Shown: positions 8,396-17,684, counted from the stretch's first letter. The stretch is 64,000 bases of DNA from an uncultured Prevotella sp. (GCA_944319945.1 CALUFN010000006.1:1-64000), one strand, 5' to 3'. Numbers and translations: made by a program. Notes: generated by a model from the letters alone, not told the origin.

Positions 8396-9386
8396 TATTT
8401 TCCTTATACCATTCTACGGCTTCGCGCACTCCCCGGCTCAGGTCGTAACGGGGACGGTAGCCCAGTTCGCTTACGGCGGGGGCGATGTCGCACCGCCAGT
8501 TGCGCTGCCTCATTATCTTATATTTGTCGTTGTTGAGCGCTGTCATGCGTCCCGTGGCCTTGCCAAAGGCGTCGCCGGCGGCGGTTATCAGGCGTAGCAG
8601 CCACAGTGGGGCTTTCAGGCGTAGCAGCCAGGGGTTGCCCAGTTCGGCCCGTATCAGGTCGCTGAACGTGCGCGAGGCGTACACGTTGCCGTCGCTCAGC
8701 AGGTAGCGTCGTCCGCAGGTGCCGCGGTCGAGGGCGAGGAATACGGCTTGCACCAAGTCTTTTATGTAGATGAACGTGAGGTCTTGCGGTCTTAGTCCGG
8801 CGGCGAAGTCTACGTGGCGGCTTATGCTTTGCGCCATCATAAAGTAGTCTTTCTCCCTCGGGCCGTAGACTCCCGTGGGGCGCAGCACTATGAAGGGCAG
8901 CCCCTCGATGCCGTCGAGCGCCCGTTCGGCGGCGAGCTTGCTGCGGCCGTAGGCCGTGTCGGGGCGCGGCTCGTCGTCGGCGGTTATCTCCGTATAGGGG
9001 CGCCGCTCGCGCACGGGACCGCACACGCTGAGGCTGCTGATGAACACGAAGCGGCGCAGCGAGGGGCATGCCTGCCGTGCGGCCTCGGCGAGGTTGGCCG
9101 TGCCTGCGGTGTTCACGCTGAAGAACTGGTCGGCGTGCAGGCATTTGGTGGCTCCCGCAGCGTGTACGATGTAGTTGAAGTCGTGCCCTGCCAGCCGGGT
9201 CTTAAGCCCGTCGGCGTCGGCAAGATTAAGTTCGATGAAGTGTATCCTTTTGTCCGTCAGGTATTTCCTGGAGCTGCCTTTGCGTACTGCGGCCCACGTC
9301 TCGAAGCCTTGCTTGAGTGCTTCCTCTACGATGAAGCTGCCTATGAAGCCGCTTGCTCCGGTTATCAGGATTCTTTTTTCCAGCAT
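8385..9386 (-). CDS. NAD(P)-dependent epimerase/dehydratase (extended SDR)
   Basis: This 333-residue extended short-chain dehydrogenase has the standard length. The nucleotide-binding glycine motif GASGFIG is near residues 10-16, HAAGATK follows the fourth strand, a Ser-rich SSLSVCG segment is near 118, and the catalytic pair sits in YGRSK near 146-150. The family includes sugar-nucleotide epimerases, dihydroflavonol reductases and 3-beta-hydroxysteroid dehydrogenase-like enzymes. The substrate-binding half gives no firm assignment. It has its own -7 promoter element at 9412-9419. Neighbours (PAP2, CoA transferase) do not point to one pathway. Confidence 0.88.
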   Translation of the reverse strand: MLEKRILITGASGFIGSFIVEEALKQGFETWAAVRKGSSRKYLTDKRIHFIELNLADADGLKTRLAGHDFNYIVHAAGATKCLHADQFFSVNTAGTANLAEAARQACPSLRRFVFISSLSVCGPVRERRPYTEITADDEPRPDTAYGRSKLAAERALDGIEGLPFIVLRPTGVYGPREKDYFMMAQSISRHVDFAAGLRPQDLTFIYIKDLVQAVFLALDRGTCGRRYLLSDGNVYASRTFSDLIRAELGNPWLLRLKAPLWLLRLITAAGDAFGKATGRMTALNNDKYKIMRQRNWRCDIAPAVSELGYRPRYDLSRGVREAVEWYKENKWL

Positions 9387-9411
9387 CTGTTGAATATCGT
9401 GTTACGGACTG

Positions 9412-9419
9412 CAAAGGTA
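9412..9419 (-). promoter_or_regulatory. -7 element (TACCTTTG, minus strand) of the SDR gene
   Basis: Read on the minus strand this is TACCTTTG, 26 bases before the SDR start codon. The upstream side is the repeat array, so no -33 box can be judged. Confidence 0.5.
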
Positions 9420-9420
9420 C

Positions 9421-9659
9421 ATAAAAGTAAAAAGGTAAAAAAGTAAAAAGGAAATTTTAAAGGTAAAAAGGTAAAAAGGTGAAAAGGTAAAAGGGTGAAA
9501 GGGTGAAAGGGTGAAAAGGTGAAAAGGGGAGAATGGGAGAGGGTGAGAGAGGGTGAGAGAGAAGAAAGCGTTAATGAATTATCGTTGGTATATTTGTCTA
9601 ACCCTCTCACCCTTTCACTCTTTCACCTTTTCACCTTTTCACCCTTTCACCTTTACTTA
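9421..9659. repeat. Inverted GGTGAAAAGG / CCTTTTCACC word array
   Basis: From about 9421 to 9565 the plus strand repeats purine words of the type AAAAGGTGAAAAGGTAAA. After a unique centre (about 9566-9598) the strand switches to CACCTTTTCACCCTTTCACC words until the stop region of the CoA-transferase gene. The arms are imperfect reverse complements of each other. Confidence 0.8.
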
Positions 9660-11158
9660 ACGTATTCCGTAAAGTCGGTGAGGTGCATGTCGCCCTTGCG
9701 TGCCAGCGTGTCGTGCATGGCGAAGGCGGCGGTCAGGCTGTGGCGCGTGTGTCCGCCTTTGGCTATGTTGAGATACTCGCGCAGCAGCGGTCGGTAGTCG
9801 GGGTGGGCGCAGTTCTCTATGATGAGGTGCGCGCGCTGCTCGGGACTCTTGCCGCGCAGGTCGGCCACTCCCTGCTCGGTTACTATCACGTTTACGTCGT
9901 GCTCCGAGCTGTCCTGGTGGCTCACGAGGGGCACTATCGAGCTGATCAGTCCGCCCTTAGCCGTCGACGGGCACGTGAATATGCTGATGTATGCGTTGCG
10001 CTCGAAGTCGCCCGAGCCGCCTATGCCGTTCATCATCTTCGTGCCGCTGATGTGCGTAGAGTTGGCGTTGCCGTAGATGTCTACTTCTATGGCCGTGTTG
10101 ATGGCTATCACGCCGAGTCGGCGTATCACCTCGGGCGAGTTGGATATCTCGCTGGGGCGCAGCGTCAGGTGCTGCTTGAAGTAGTCTATGTTGTCGTAAA
10201 TCTGGCGGAGGCATTCGTTGGATACGGTCAGCGAGCACGACGATGCGTCTTTCACGCGGCCCTCGAGCATCATGCCCACCACGCTGTCTTGCAGCACTTC
10301 GGTGTATACGTTGAAGTCGGGCACGCTCTTCTCGTGGCCGAGCGCGCCGAGTATGGCGTTGGCCGTGCTGCCCACTCCGCTCTGCAGCGGCAGGAACGAT
10401 GGCGGTATCACGCCGCGCTTCATGTCGCCGAGCAGGAACTGCGCCACGTTGTGGCCTATCTGGTCGGTCACGGGGTCAGAGTCCTTGAAGGCGCGCGCCT
10501 CGTCGGGTATGTCGCATTCCACCACGCCCACTATCTTCCTTGCGTCTATCTCCACGTAGGGCGTGCCTATGCGGTCGCTCACGCGGGTGATGGGTATGGG
10601 TTGGCGCAGGGGCGGGTCGAGCGGTTCGTAGACGTCGTGCAGGTACTTGGCCTCGGGGCTGTGGAATGCGTTCAGCTCCAGTATCACGTGCTTGGCCAGC
10701 CTCGCCACGGTGGGGCTTATGCCGCCTGCGGCCGTGAGGTATGCGCGGCAGGTGTCGGCTCCCTCGTCTATGTCGCACACCTCGAGTATGGCCCAGTCCA
10801 CCTCGCCCATGAATCCGTAGCGCAGCTCTTGCGCCATTTGGCTCAGGTGTATGTCGTTGTAGGCTATTTCGCCGGCGTTTACGTGGCGGCGGAAGTCGCC
10901 GTTCGTGGTGTAGGGCGCGCGGTATTTTATCGCCTGCGCGTTAGAGAGGTCGCCGTCGGCGCTCTGTCCCGTTGAGGCTCCGGTGAAGAGTCCCACCTTA
11001 AACTCGCGCCCGGCCTCGTGCTCGGCCAGCGCCTTCTTAGCCAGCTCTTTCGTTACGGCCTTAGCCGTGCCTGCGGGCGTAAAGCCGCTGAGGCCTATGT
11101 TCTCGCCGTTGCGTATCATTGCGGCGGCTTCTGCCGCCGTTATGCGTTTGTATGCCAT
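9653..11158 (-). CDS. Acetyl-CoA hydrolase/transferase family, succinate CoA-transferase type
   Basis: This cytoplasmic enzyme moves CoA between short-chain acids, most likely succinyl-CoA + acetate to succinate + acetyl-CoA, or the propionyl-CoA equivalent in the succinate-propionate route of Bacteroidales. Its 501-residue length fits the YgfH/ScpC/Cat1 branch. It opens with an SGFTPAGTAKAV segment. The FNVYTEVLQD segment holds the probable covalent catalytic Glu, and SGVGSTANA and the C-terminal GVADLRGKSP motif are present. It is preceded by the 88-bp promoter repeat, giving a leader of about 40 bases. The exact acid pair cannot be fixed from sequence. Confidence 0.9.
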   Translation of the reverse strand: MAYKRITAAEAAAMIRNGENIGLSGFTPAGTAKAVTKELAKKALAEHEAGREFKVGLFTGASTGQSADGDLSNAQAIKYRAPYTTNGDFRRHVNAGEIAYNDIHLSQMAQELRYGFMGEVDWAILEVCDIDEGADTCRAYLTAAGGISPTVARLAKHVILELNAFHSPEAKYLHDVYEPLDPPLRQPIPITRVSDRIGTPYVEIDARKIVGVVECDIPDEARAFKDSDPVTDQIGHNVAQFLLGDMKRGVIPPSFLPLQSGVGSTANAILGALGHEKSVPDFNVYTEVLQDSVVGMMLEGRVKDASSCSLTVSNECLRQIYDNIDYFKQHLTLRPSEISNSPEVIRRLGVIAINTAIEVDIYGNANSTHISGTKMMNGIGGSGDFERNAYISIFTCPSTAKGGLISSIVPLVSHQDSSEHDVNVIVTEQGVADLRGKSPEQRAHLIIENCAHPDYRPLLREYLNIAKGGHTRHSLTAAFAMHDTLARKGDMHLTDFTEYVK

Positions 11159-11199
11159 AAGTAAAGTGTTTAAAGTTTATGTCATCATTAGTATGTAGA

Positions 11200-11360
11200 A
11201 TCGCTGCAAAGATAGTGCAAATCGAGTGAAATGCAAAATAAAAGCGAGTGAAACGAGATTTTATTTTCATTTCAGAGATGCCGCTTATCTTATTTAGAGA
11301 TAGTGCAAATCGAGTGAATTGAAAATCGCCGTCAGGCAAATGCAAAATAAAAGCGAGGGG
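11200..11360 (-). repeat. 88-bp promoter-bearing repeat, two copies
   Basis: GATAGTGCAAATCGAGTGA occurs at 11211 and again at 11299, an 88-base period. The flanking GCAAAATAAAAGCGAG words are also shared. The distal copy has a 21-base insertion (about 11318-11338). The same family, with the same 88-base period, lies at 35191-35401. Confidence 0.85.
11207..11237 (-). promoter_or_regulatory. Consensus promoter of the CoA-transferase gene
   Basis: On the minus strand TTTG (11234-11237), a 19-base spacer and TATCTTTG (11207-11214) form an ideal TTTG-N19-TAnnTTTG promoter. The equivalent -7 site in the distal repeat copy has decayed to TATCTCTA. Confidence 0.8.
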
Positions 11361-11389
11361 TTTATTTAGGAGTTAAAGAAGTTAAAGGA

Positions 11390-11413
11390 GTTAAAGCAGT
11401 ATGCCTTGTGGCT
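11390..11413 (+). repeat. Dispersed 24-base motif, copy 1
   Basis: GTTAAAGCAGTATG followed by CCTTGTGGCT. Related copies lie at 43968-43991, 46414-46441 and 54222-54245, each at the edge of an intergenic word array. Confidence 0.6.
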
Positions 11414-11660
11414 TTCTTCAGGGAGTAGGGTTGATTGGTTTGTTGCCTGTTTTCACTGGTTGTGTCATGGCCGTGCATGCGGATTTACGACGATTGCCAC
11501 CCTTGATTTTTGGCGCGGACGTAAAGTGCTGTGGCACAGAGGCATATGGTCGGCGTTGCGAAAAGCCGCCTGTTGCGCTGTGAAAGGTTGCGCTTTGCCG
11601 TGCCGGAGGCGGCCTTTTGCAGCACGAAAAGCCGCCTCCGGCAGACTTTGATTTTTGATG
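11414..11660. repeat. Gap with no gene apparent; strong hairpin at 11602-11642
   Basis: Between the 24-base motif and the VapD locus I see no convincing gene. GCCGGAGGCGGC (11602-11613) pairs with GCCGCCTCCGGC (11631-11642). Surrounding AAAGG/CCTTT words place it in the covarying hairpin family described for other gene ends. Confidence 0.6.
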
Positions 11661-11747
11661 CTCTTTTTCAATTTTGTACCGATTTATTTTGAAGTAATGT
11701 AAGTTTTGCTTAATTTTGTATAGTGTTTTGTCAAAAAGGGAAAGCTC

Positions 11748-11948
11748 ATGAGGATAAAGGTAGGTGACAACGTGTTGATTTCGCCTGATCTGACGATGAA
11801 TAAGGAATGGCGTAAGGGCAGGGTTATACAAGTGGAGGAAAATCCGTTCGTAGGCTTGGTGGTTTCTGCCGAGACTGATGACGCCAACGTGTTTTTCGGT
11901 CGTGCCGACATGTTCAGGCCTTTAAGTGAAGACGTATGTTTGCAATAA
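11748..11948 (+). CDS. Small protein upstream of VapD remnant, possible antitoxin partner
   Basis: This 66-residue protein begins MRIKVGDNVLISPDL and reads like a small beta-barrel: alternating hydrophobic residues and GRVIQVEENPFVGLVV, similar in feel to KOW or SH3-like folds. It has no membrane segment or signal. Its end overlaps the start of the broken vapD gene by 13 bases, the arrangement of a translationally coupled pair. In Haemophilus a small upstream gene (vapX) is the partner of vapD, so an antitoxin role is an inference from position; I see no sequence proof. Codon use is more AT-rich than in neighbouring genes, consistent with transfer. Confidence 0.6.
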   Translation: MRIKVGDNVLISPDLTMNKEWRKGRVIQVEENPFVGLVVSAETDDANVFFGRADMFRPLSEDVCLQ

Positions 11949-12137
11949 GTTTTGACATGCTTGTTTCCGAGCTTGAGAGTAATTACGGCCGTCCGTATAA
12001 CAGAGCCTATTATGAAATAAAAGAAAGCCATAAACGATCTTTCTAAGTTTGAGTGGTTTAGGAAGGCTGTTCGTGACATCCGTGCATACAAAGTGGAAGA
12101 TTGGTCTGATTTTACTCAGATCGTGAAAAACGGGTGA
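11936..12137 (+). pseudogene. vapD: VapD toxin remnant with internal out-of-frame deletion
   Basis: The first frame, from ATG 11936, reads MFAISFDMLVSELESNYG and on to [13 protein letters not shown], which is the N-terminus of VapD, a Cas2-like endoribonuclease. From about 12024 a different frame encodes [16 protein letters not shown], then a segment with [14 protein letters not shown], ending at a TGA (12135-12137). That is the VapD C-terminus. About 25-30 central residues of the usual 90-95 are missing and the two parts are out of frame, so only a short dead peptide can be made. The small gene upstream appears intact. Confidence 0.75.
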
Positions 12138-12235
12138 ACGTTGCCTTAGAATCCTTTCGGGCTTGCTTGGCGTGTGTGATGATAAGATAAATAAATATTA
12201 CGTAAAAACGTATTTTGAATAAACATTTAAACGAC

Positions 12236-13726
12236 ATGGAACAGAATTTCTTGATTTACAATACGCTTACGCGGAGCAAGGAGCGCTTCGAGCCGCTGCA
12301 CGCCCCCAACGTGGGCATGTACGTGTGCGGCCCTACCGTCTACGGCGACCCGCACCTCGGGCACGCGCGCCCCGCGATAACGTTCGACGTGCTCTTCCGC
12401 TACCTCAGGCACCTGGGCTACAAGGTGCGCTACGTGCGCAACATCACAGACGTGGGCCATCTAGAGCACGACGCCGACGAGGGCGAGGACAAGATAGCCA
12501 AGAAGGCGCGCCTCGAGCAGCTCGAGCCGATGGAGATAGCCCAGTATTACACCAACCGATACCACGACGCCATGCGCGCCCTCAACGTGCTGCCGCCAAG
12601 CATTGAGCCGCACGCCACGGGCCACATCATAGAGCAAGAGGAGCTGGTAAAACAGATATTGGCCAACGGCTTCGCCTACGAGAGCAACGGGAGCGTCTAC
12701 TTCGACACGGCGAAGTATAACGAGAAATATCATTACGGCATACTCTCGGGCCGCAACCTCGACGACGTGAAAAACGCCAGCCGGCAGCTCGACGGAGTGG
12801 GCGAGAAGCGCCATCAGGCCGACTTCGCCCTGTGGAAGAAGGCCCAGCCTGAGCACATCATGCGCTGGCCCAGCCCCTGGAGCGACGGCTTCCCCGGCTG
12901 GCACTGCGAGTGCACGGCCATGGGCAGGAAGTATCTGGGCGAGCATTTCGACATACACGGAGGCGGCATGGACCTCGTGTTCCCCCACCACGAGTGCGAG
13001 ATAGCCCAGGCCGTGGCCTCGCAGGGCAGCCAGATGGTGAAATACTGGATGCACAACAACATGATAACCATCAACGGGCAGAAGATGGGCAAGAGCCTCG
13101 GCAACTTCATCACGCTCGAACAGTTCTTCACGGGCACGCATCCCTTGCTCTCTAAGTCCTACTCGCCCATGACGATACGCTTCTTCATCCTCTCGGCCCA
13201 CTACCGCGGCACGGTAGATTTTTCTGACGAGGCCCTGCAGGCCAGCGAGAAGGGACTGGCCCGACTGCTGACCGGCCTGGCCGACCTGAAACGCATAAAG
13301 ACGGCAAAGGAGAGCGACGCGCAGGTAGCGGAGTTCGTGGCTGCGCTGCGCCGTAAGTGCTACGACGCTATGAACGACGACATGCAGACGCCCGTGGTGA
13401 TAGGCAACCTCTTCGAGGCGTGCCGCCTTATTAATATCATACTCGACCATAAGGCCGCCATATCCGATGCTGACTTGGAGGAGCTTACGACCGTGATGCG
13501 CCTCTTCGCCTTCGACATCCTCGGACTGAAAGAGGCCGACTCCGGCGGCGGCAAGGAGCGCGAGGAGGCCTTCGGCAAGGTGGTAGACATGGTGCTCGAC
13601 CTGCGCGCTAAGGCTAAGGCCGCCAAAGACTGGGCCACGAGCGACCGCATACGCGACGAGCTGGCCGCAGCCGGCTTCGAGGTGAACGACACCAAAGACG
13701 GTAGCGTGTGGCGGCTGGACGTTTAG
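12236..13726 (+). CDS. cysS: Cysteinyl-tRNA synthetase
   Basis: This enzyme charges tRNA-Cys with cysteine, consuming ATP. The class I signatures are clear: the HIGH motif as HLGH in [10 protein letters not shown], zinc-binding Cys/His residues ([23 protein letters not shown]) and the KMSKS loop as KMGKSLGN. At 496 residues it is full length. The ATG at 12236 gives the normal N-terminus ([12 protein letters not shown]). An upstream in-frame TTG would add seven unconserved residues. It stands alone between the VapD remnant and a lipoprotein gene. Confidence 0.97.
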   Translation: MEQNFLIYNTLTRSKERFEPLHAPNVGMYVCGPTVYGDPHLGHARPAITFDVLFRYLRHLGYKVRYVRNITDVGHLEHDADEGEDKIAKKARLEQLEPMEIAQYYTNRYHDAMRALNVLPPSIEPHATGHIIEQEELVKQILANGFAYESNGSVYFDTAKYNEKYHYGILSGRNLDDVKNASRQLDGVGEKRHQADFALWKKAQPEHIMRWPSPWSDGFPGWHCECTAMGRKYLGEHFDIHGGGMDLVFPHHECEIAQAVASQGSQMVKYWMHNNMITINGQKMGKSLGNFITLEQFFTGTHPLLSKSYSPMTIRFFILSAHYRGTVDFSDEALQASEKGLARLLTGLADLKRIKTAKESDAQVAEFVAALRRKCYDAMNDDMQTPVVIGNLFEACRLINIILDHKAAISDADLEELTTVMRLFAFDILGLKEADSGGGKEREEAFGKVVDMVLDLRAKAKAAKDWATSDRIRDELAAAGFEVNDTKDGSVWRLDV

Positions 13727-13728
13727 CG

Positions 13729-13770
13729 GACAAGCAGACAAGCCGTCAGCAGACAAGTAATCAGTAATAA
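13729..13770. repeat. GACAAGCAGACAAG word array (short)
   Basis: The 63-base gap after cysS holds GACAAGCAGACAAG-type words. The same vocabulary occurs near 14873, 20930, 43990 and 45680. Confidence 0.55.
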
Positions 13771-13789
13771 CCATAAAAATCTTAAGATC

Positions 13790-14806
13790 ATGAAAACATT
13801 CGTAGACCGCATCCTTACGTTCTGCACGGTGCTTGCCTGCGTGCTGGCGCTCGGCTCGTGCTCAATCTTAGGCGATGACGACGAAAGCGACAGCGAGACG
13901 GTGAACACGCTTCTTGGCATATGGGTGAGCGGAGACTCGGGCACGGGCCGCTGGCGCTTGGAGTTCGTCGACGATAAGAACGTTAGGATTACCAACTATT
14001 ACATCAGCATCATCGACGGAAAGCTGAGGATATTACAAGACGGCATGGCTACGTACACGGCCGCCGACGGCGTGTTTGACATGGGGTATTACGGCGGTCG
14101 CCTGATATCCGATACCGAACTCAGCTTCGACACGAGGCTCGCCGACTATGACGACCTGCGCATGAGGAAAGTGGCCGACGACAACTTCGACGAACTGCTG
14201 GAAGAGGCCGAGCAGGCAGCCGAGAAAGAGAGGGTGAAGACCTCGATGGCCGGCCTGTGGGAGGGGCTGGGCAACGACGGCACCTACGTGCGCTCGCTCG
14301 AGCTGATCAAGCAGGACAACGGCGCGTTCAGCTCCGTCGACATTACGTATAAGGCCGAGGGCGCATATTTGCCGAACATGTTTTTCGGTTGGGACATCGA
14401 CCTCGATGCCAATCGGTTCACGCTGTTCGGCACGGCTACGAGCGACGACGACGAGATAGGCGAGCTTAACCTTGAAGACAGCGTGATAGTGATGCCCACG
14501 GTGACGTTGAGGAAGACGGCGAAGGTGATCAACGACCCGCAAGCGGTCAACGCCGCCGTAGGCGTATGGACGTCTGACGACGACCAGCGTATAGAGCTGC
14601 GCGCCGACATGACGGTTACGTACAGCAATGGTTGGATGACATACGACTACGATGAGTGGAGGACTGCCGACAACGAAGTGCAACTGTTTTTAGCCGGCAG
14701 GGACCACTCTATGTTTTACACGGCACGCTTCGTCTTGTCCGGCGACGAGCTTATCGAATTTCCAGGCTTCGCCGAATGCCGGCATTTCCGCAGGGCTGAA
14801 GAGTAA
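13790..14806 (+). CDS. Hypothetical lipoprotein with three lipocalin-like repeats
   Basis: I do not recognise the family. A lipoprotein signal peptide ends at a lipobox (LGSC, Cys24), followed by an acidic linker (DDDESDSE). The body has three segments that each open with a Gly-x-Trp pattern typical of lipocalin-like and DUF5640-style barrels: GIWVSGDSG near 43, GLWEGLGNDG near 155 and GVWTSDDDQ near 260. An acidic coiled stretch (LLEEAEQAAEKE) separates the first two. It is probably surface or periplasm exposed. It ends before a perfect bidirectional terminator shared with the convergent sulfotransferase operon. Confidence 0.75.
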   Translation: MKTFVDRILTFCTVLACVLALGSCSILGDDDESDSETVNTLLGIWVSGDSGTGRWRLEFVDDKNVRITNYYISIIDGKLRILQDGMATYTAADGVFDMGYYGGRLISDTELSFDTRLADYDDLRMRKVADDNFDELLEEAEQAAEKERVKTSMAGLWEGLGNDGTYVRSLELIKQDNGAFSSVDITYKAEGAYLPNMFFGWDIDLDANRFTLFGTATSDDDEIGELNLEDSVIVMPTVTLRKTAKVINDPQAVNAAVGVWTSDDDQRIELRADMTVTYSNGWMTYDYDEWRTADNEVQLFLAGRDHSMFYTARFVLSGDELIEFPGFAECRHFRRAEE

Positions 14807-14826
14807 AGGCAGCTCCCTGGCGGATA

Positions 14827-14869
14827 ATAAATAAGCAGGCAAGGCCGATCGCCTTGCCTGCTTATTTAT
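14827..14869. terminator. Perfect 19-bp bidirectional terminator
   Basis: ATAAATAAGCAGGCAAGGC (14827-14845) pairs exactly with 14851-14869 around CGATC. It lies between convergent genes, with A/T-rich ends able to serve both directions. Confidence 0.9.
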
Positions 14870-14905
14870 GTCTTGCGGACACTTGTCAACTCGTTCCTTG
14901 TCCGC

Positions 14906-16012
14906 TCAAATAGAATAGTCCCATTGCTCAAGGGCGAAGCCCCAGTGTTCCTCTACGAGCTTCACCGTTTCGGGCTTATACTGGTATTTGTTCTTCTTGT
15001 AGCCCTTCTTCTTGTTGACGTAGGCGGCAATCGAGTCGCGCGCCTTGTCGAAGCCCGGCAGGTTGAGCCGTGAGTAGATCTCCTGCGTCATGTCGAAGGC
15101 GTCTTTCTCGTAGTCCTCAAACCTTACCTCTATCAAATTACCCTCGGGTATGAGATGTTTGTCCTCCTCATACTTGTGGTAGAGCTTGGCGTACACGTCG
15201 AGGATGTTGCGCTGCAGTTCGGCGTCGCTGATGTCCTGCAGCTTCAGGGGCTTTATCGTGTTGGTGAAGAAGCTGCGCGTAGACTCGAACACGGTGTAAG
15301 GGTTGCGCATCAGATAAATGAACTTGGCATCGGGGAACATCTTAACCAGCTCTTTTACGCGGCCCGTGTGGGGCGGGTTCTTGCTTAGGAACTGCGTGCC
15401 GCCCGTGTTCCACAGCGAAATCTTGATGAGCTTGACGAACGTATCCTCGAACACTTTTAGCTCATCGGCAGTTATGTCGTTGAACAGCAGGTACTTGTCG
15501 GCGTACTGCATCATGTTCTTCGGCAGGAACCAGAAGTTGTAATACGTGTAAGGCATCATGTTGCTCAGGGCGAACTCCTCTTCCTGCGGCAGGTCGACGG
15601 CCAGCTCCATGTTGTCAGTCGGCCGCTTGTCGGGCATCAGCCAGCTCATGTTCTTCTTAAAGAACGCCTGCCCCCACATCATGAGATGCGGAAAGACGGT
15701 TTGGTAAGTGGTGTTGTAGCCAAAGTGCTTGTCGCACGATAGCACGTTGTGCATGAACGTGGTGCCGCTGCGCCAGTGGCCGAGTATGAACACGGGGGCG
15801 TGCTCTAACGGTTTGTCGGCAAGCATCTTCTCATACTTTCGGTCTTGTATCGGCGTCAGCGTAGACAGCAGCCGGCACACGGCCTTAGTCAGCCTGTACT
15901 TCCCCTTGTACGCAGGGTCTATGGTCTGGCCGCCCGTCACACTCTTAAACGTTTTCCAGTCGGCGCCCACCAACGTGTTTATCGGAAGTTTGTTAAATTC
16001 AATAAGTCCCAT
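14906..16012 (-). CDS. PAPS-dependent sulfotransferase
   Basis: This enzyme transfers a sulfonate group from PAPS to an acceptor. The 5'-phosphosulfate loop GHWRSGTT is at 78-85. The 3'-phosphate loop is the RNPYTVFESTRS stretch at 236-247. No signal peptide is seen, so it acts in the cytoplasm. It is the last gene of the minus-strand operon cysQ-SLC13-cysC-cysD-cysN, which makes its donor and clears the by-product PAP. In Bacteroides thetaiotaomicron a similar locus containing a sulfotransferase (BT0416) has been reported to sulfonate steroidal metabolites. A steroid, lipid or glycan acceptor is therefore possible here, but sequence does not decide. Length (368 residues) is normal for the family. 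Confidence 0.9.
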   Translation of the reverse strand: MGLIEFNKLPINTLVGADWKTFKSVTGGQTIDPAYKGKYRLTKAVCRLLSTLTPIQDRKYEKMLADKPLEHAPVFILGHWRSGTTFMHNVLSCDKHFGYNTTYQTVFPHLMMWGQAFFKKNMSWLMPDKRPTDNMELAVDLPQEEEFALSNMMPYTYYNFWFLPKNMMQYADKYLLFNDITADELKVFEDTFVKLIKISLWNTGGTQFLSKNPPHTGRVKELVKMFPDAKFIYLMRNPYTVFESTRSFFTNTIKPLKLQDISDAELQRNILDVYAKLYHKYEEDKHLIPEGNLIEVRFEDYEKDAFDMTQEIYSRLNLPGFDKARDSIAAYVNKKKGYKKNKYQYKPETVKLVEEHWGFALEQWDYSI

Positions 16013-16030
16013 AATTATTTTTTTAATGCA

Positions 16031-17542
16031 TTATGAATTATGCATTACTTTAATGGCCAAGCCTTGTCGTTCAAGCTCTTTCACGGCCGTTCTTATCGCT
16101 TCGTAGTGCTCGGGGGCGATGCCGAGTTTGTCAAGATTGAGCACTGCCGGTTCTATCGTGTTGTGCACGTCCTTCTCGTCGACGGCGTTGATTATCATGC
16201 CAACGGCGCTCGTGTTGTTGGTTATCGGGTCTATCAGGATGAAGGCACCCGTAGCCTTGTTGGCCTTGTACGGGTCGAAGAACAGCTCTTTGGCCGTGGT
16301 CACGACGACGTGGGCTATCTGGTTGAGCTTTAGCGGCATGTCGCCTTTTGCCACTTTGCCGTTCTCTTCGGTGAGATGCTCCATCGTGTTTACGTCGACC
16401 TTATACTTTATCGAGTCCACTTTGGCGCGGCTCGTGTTGGTGGTTTGTTTCAGGAAGAACTGCTTGTCCATGTTCATCGGCTCTTCGTCCATCCATACGA
16501 GCATGGCCTCGAAGTTGCGTCCGGTGGTCGGCAGGTTGTCGGGACGGACGAGCATTTCGCCGCGCGACACGTCAATCTCGTCTTCAAGCGTCAGCGTTAC
16601 CGACATAGGCGGAAAGGCGTAGTCAAGCTCTCCGTCGTAAGTCACGATGCTCTTCACCCTCGACTTCTTGCCAGACGGCAACGCCGTAACCTCGTCGCCC
16701 TTGCGGATTACGCCCGAAGCCACCTTGCCGCAGAAGCCGCGGAAGTCGAGCGTAGGGCGCAACACGTACTGCACGGGGAAACGGAAGTCGGTCAGGTTGT
16801 GGTCGTTGCCTATGTGCACGGTCTCGAGATGGGTGAGCAGGGATTCCCCATCATACCACGGAGTTCGGTCGGATTTCTCCACCACGTTGTCGCCGTCGAG
16901 TGCCGACAGCGGTATGCAACGCACGTCGGGGATGCCCAATTGCGAGGTGAAGGCGGTGTATTCGGCTACTATCTTGTCGTAAACGTCCTTAGAAAAATCC
17001 ACCAAGTCCATCTTGTTTACCGCCAAAACGACGTGCTTTATACCGAGCAGCGACACCAGGAACGTGTGGCGGCGCGTCTGCGTTACCACTCCTGCGCGTG
17101 CGTCGACGAGTATCACGGCGAGGTTGGCCGTCGAGCCGCCTGTTATCATGTTGCGCGTGTACTGCTCGTGCCCCGGCGTGTCGGCTATGATGAACTTACG
17201 CTTGTTGGTCGAGAAATACCTGTAAGCCACGTCTATGGTGATGCCCTGTTCGCGTTCTGCCTTAAGCCCGTCGAGCAGCAGGGCGTAATCTATGTGGTCG
17301 CCGGCGTTGCCCACGCGCTTACTGTCGCGCTCAAGGGCTACGAGCTGGTCTTCGTAAAGTTTCTTGCTGTCGAAGAGCAGGCGGCCTATCAGCGTCGACT
17401 TGCCGTCGTCAACCGAGCCTGCCGTAAGGAACCTCAGCAGGTCCTTGCGCTCGTCGTTGGCGAGGAACTCCTCAATCGACATTCCGCCGCGCTCTTCCCC
17501 TTCCATAGGGTTGCCGTATTTGTTCTTGTCTAATTGTTCCAT
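16031..17542 (-). CDS. cysN: Sulfate adenylyltransferase subunit 1 (GTPase)
   Basis: This subunit couples GTP hydrolysis to formation of APS from sulfate and ATP, together with CysD. It is an EF-Tu-like protein with P-loop GSVDDGKST near residue 42, the DTPGHEQY switch II motif and NKMD for guanine specificity, followed by two beta-barrel domains. The ATG at 17542 ([11 protein letters not shown]) is preferred, because in-frame upstream codons run into a repetitive intergenic array. At 503 residues it lacks the fused APS kinase seen in NodQ-type proteins, and a separate cysC is present. It lies between the sulfotransferase and cysD. Confidence 0.96.
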   Translation of the reverse strand: MEQLDKNKYGNPMEGEERGGMSIEEFLANDERKDLLRFLTAGSVDDGKSTLIGRLLFDSKKLYEDQLVALERDSKRVGNAGDHIDYALLLDGLKAEREQGITIDVAYRYFSTNKRKFIIADTPGHEQYTRNMITGGSTANLAVILVDARAGVVTQTRRHTFLVSLLGIKHVVLAVNKMDLVDFSKDVYDKIVAEYTAFTSQLGIPDVRCIPLSALDGDNVVEKSDRTPWYDGESLLTHLETVHIGNDHNLTDFRFPVQYVLRPTLDFRGFCGKVASGVIRKGDEVTALPSGKKSRVKSIVTYDGELDYAFPPMSVTLTLEDEIDVSRGEMLVRPDNLPTTGRNFEAMLVWMDEEPMNMDKQFFLKQTTNTSRAKVDSIKYKVDVNTMEHLTEENGKVAKGDMPLKLNQIAHVVVTTAKELFFDPYKANKATGAFILIDPITNNTSAVGMIINAVDEKDVHNTIEPAVLNLDKLGIAPEHYEAIRTAVKELERQGLAIKVMHNS

Positions 17543-17549
17543 TGCTGTT

Positions 17550-17684
17550 CTTATTTTAGGAGTAAAGGAGTAAGGAGAAGAGGAGTAAGTAGAAATGCCT
17601 TGTTTGTAAAAAGTCATCATAGTGTCTTAAGCCTTAAGGGCATGTCAACTTTATTACTTTACTCCTTACTCCTTTTCTCCTTAA
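17550..17684. repeat. Inverted AGGAGTAA / TTACTCCT word array inside the sulfonation operon
   Basis: About 17550-17582 repeats AGGAGTAAAGGAGTAAGG words on the plus strand, and about 17652-17683 repeats TTACTTTACTCCTTACTCC, its complement. The centre (17583-17651) is unique and contains ATGCCTTGTTTGT, similar to part of the dispersed 24-base motif. The array fills the cysD-cysN gap. Confidence 0.8.

Noticed and set aside
9519..9797. Open frames through the purine-rich repeat regions (for example 9519-9797 plus strand).
   Set aside because: They encode low-complexity Arg/Glu or Phe/Thr/Leu strings made of array words and overlap a real gene antisense.
9683..10975. Long antisense frame (430 codons) opposite the CoA-transferase gene, and similar long antisense frames opposite other GC-rich genes.
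   Set aside because: The translations are Val/His/Arg/Tyr-rich shadows without motifs, typical of antisense frames in high-GC coding sequence.
11936..12137. VapD-like text considered as Cas2.
   Set aside because: The MFAISFDM start and VEDWSDFT end match VapD, and no cas1 or repeat array is present.
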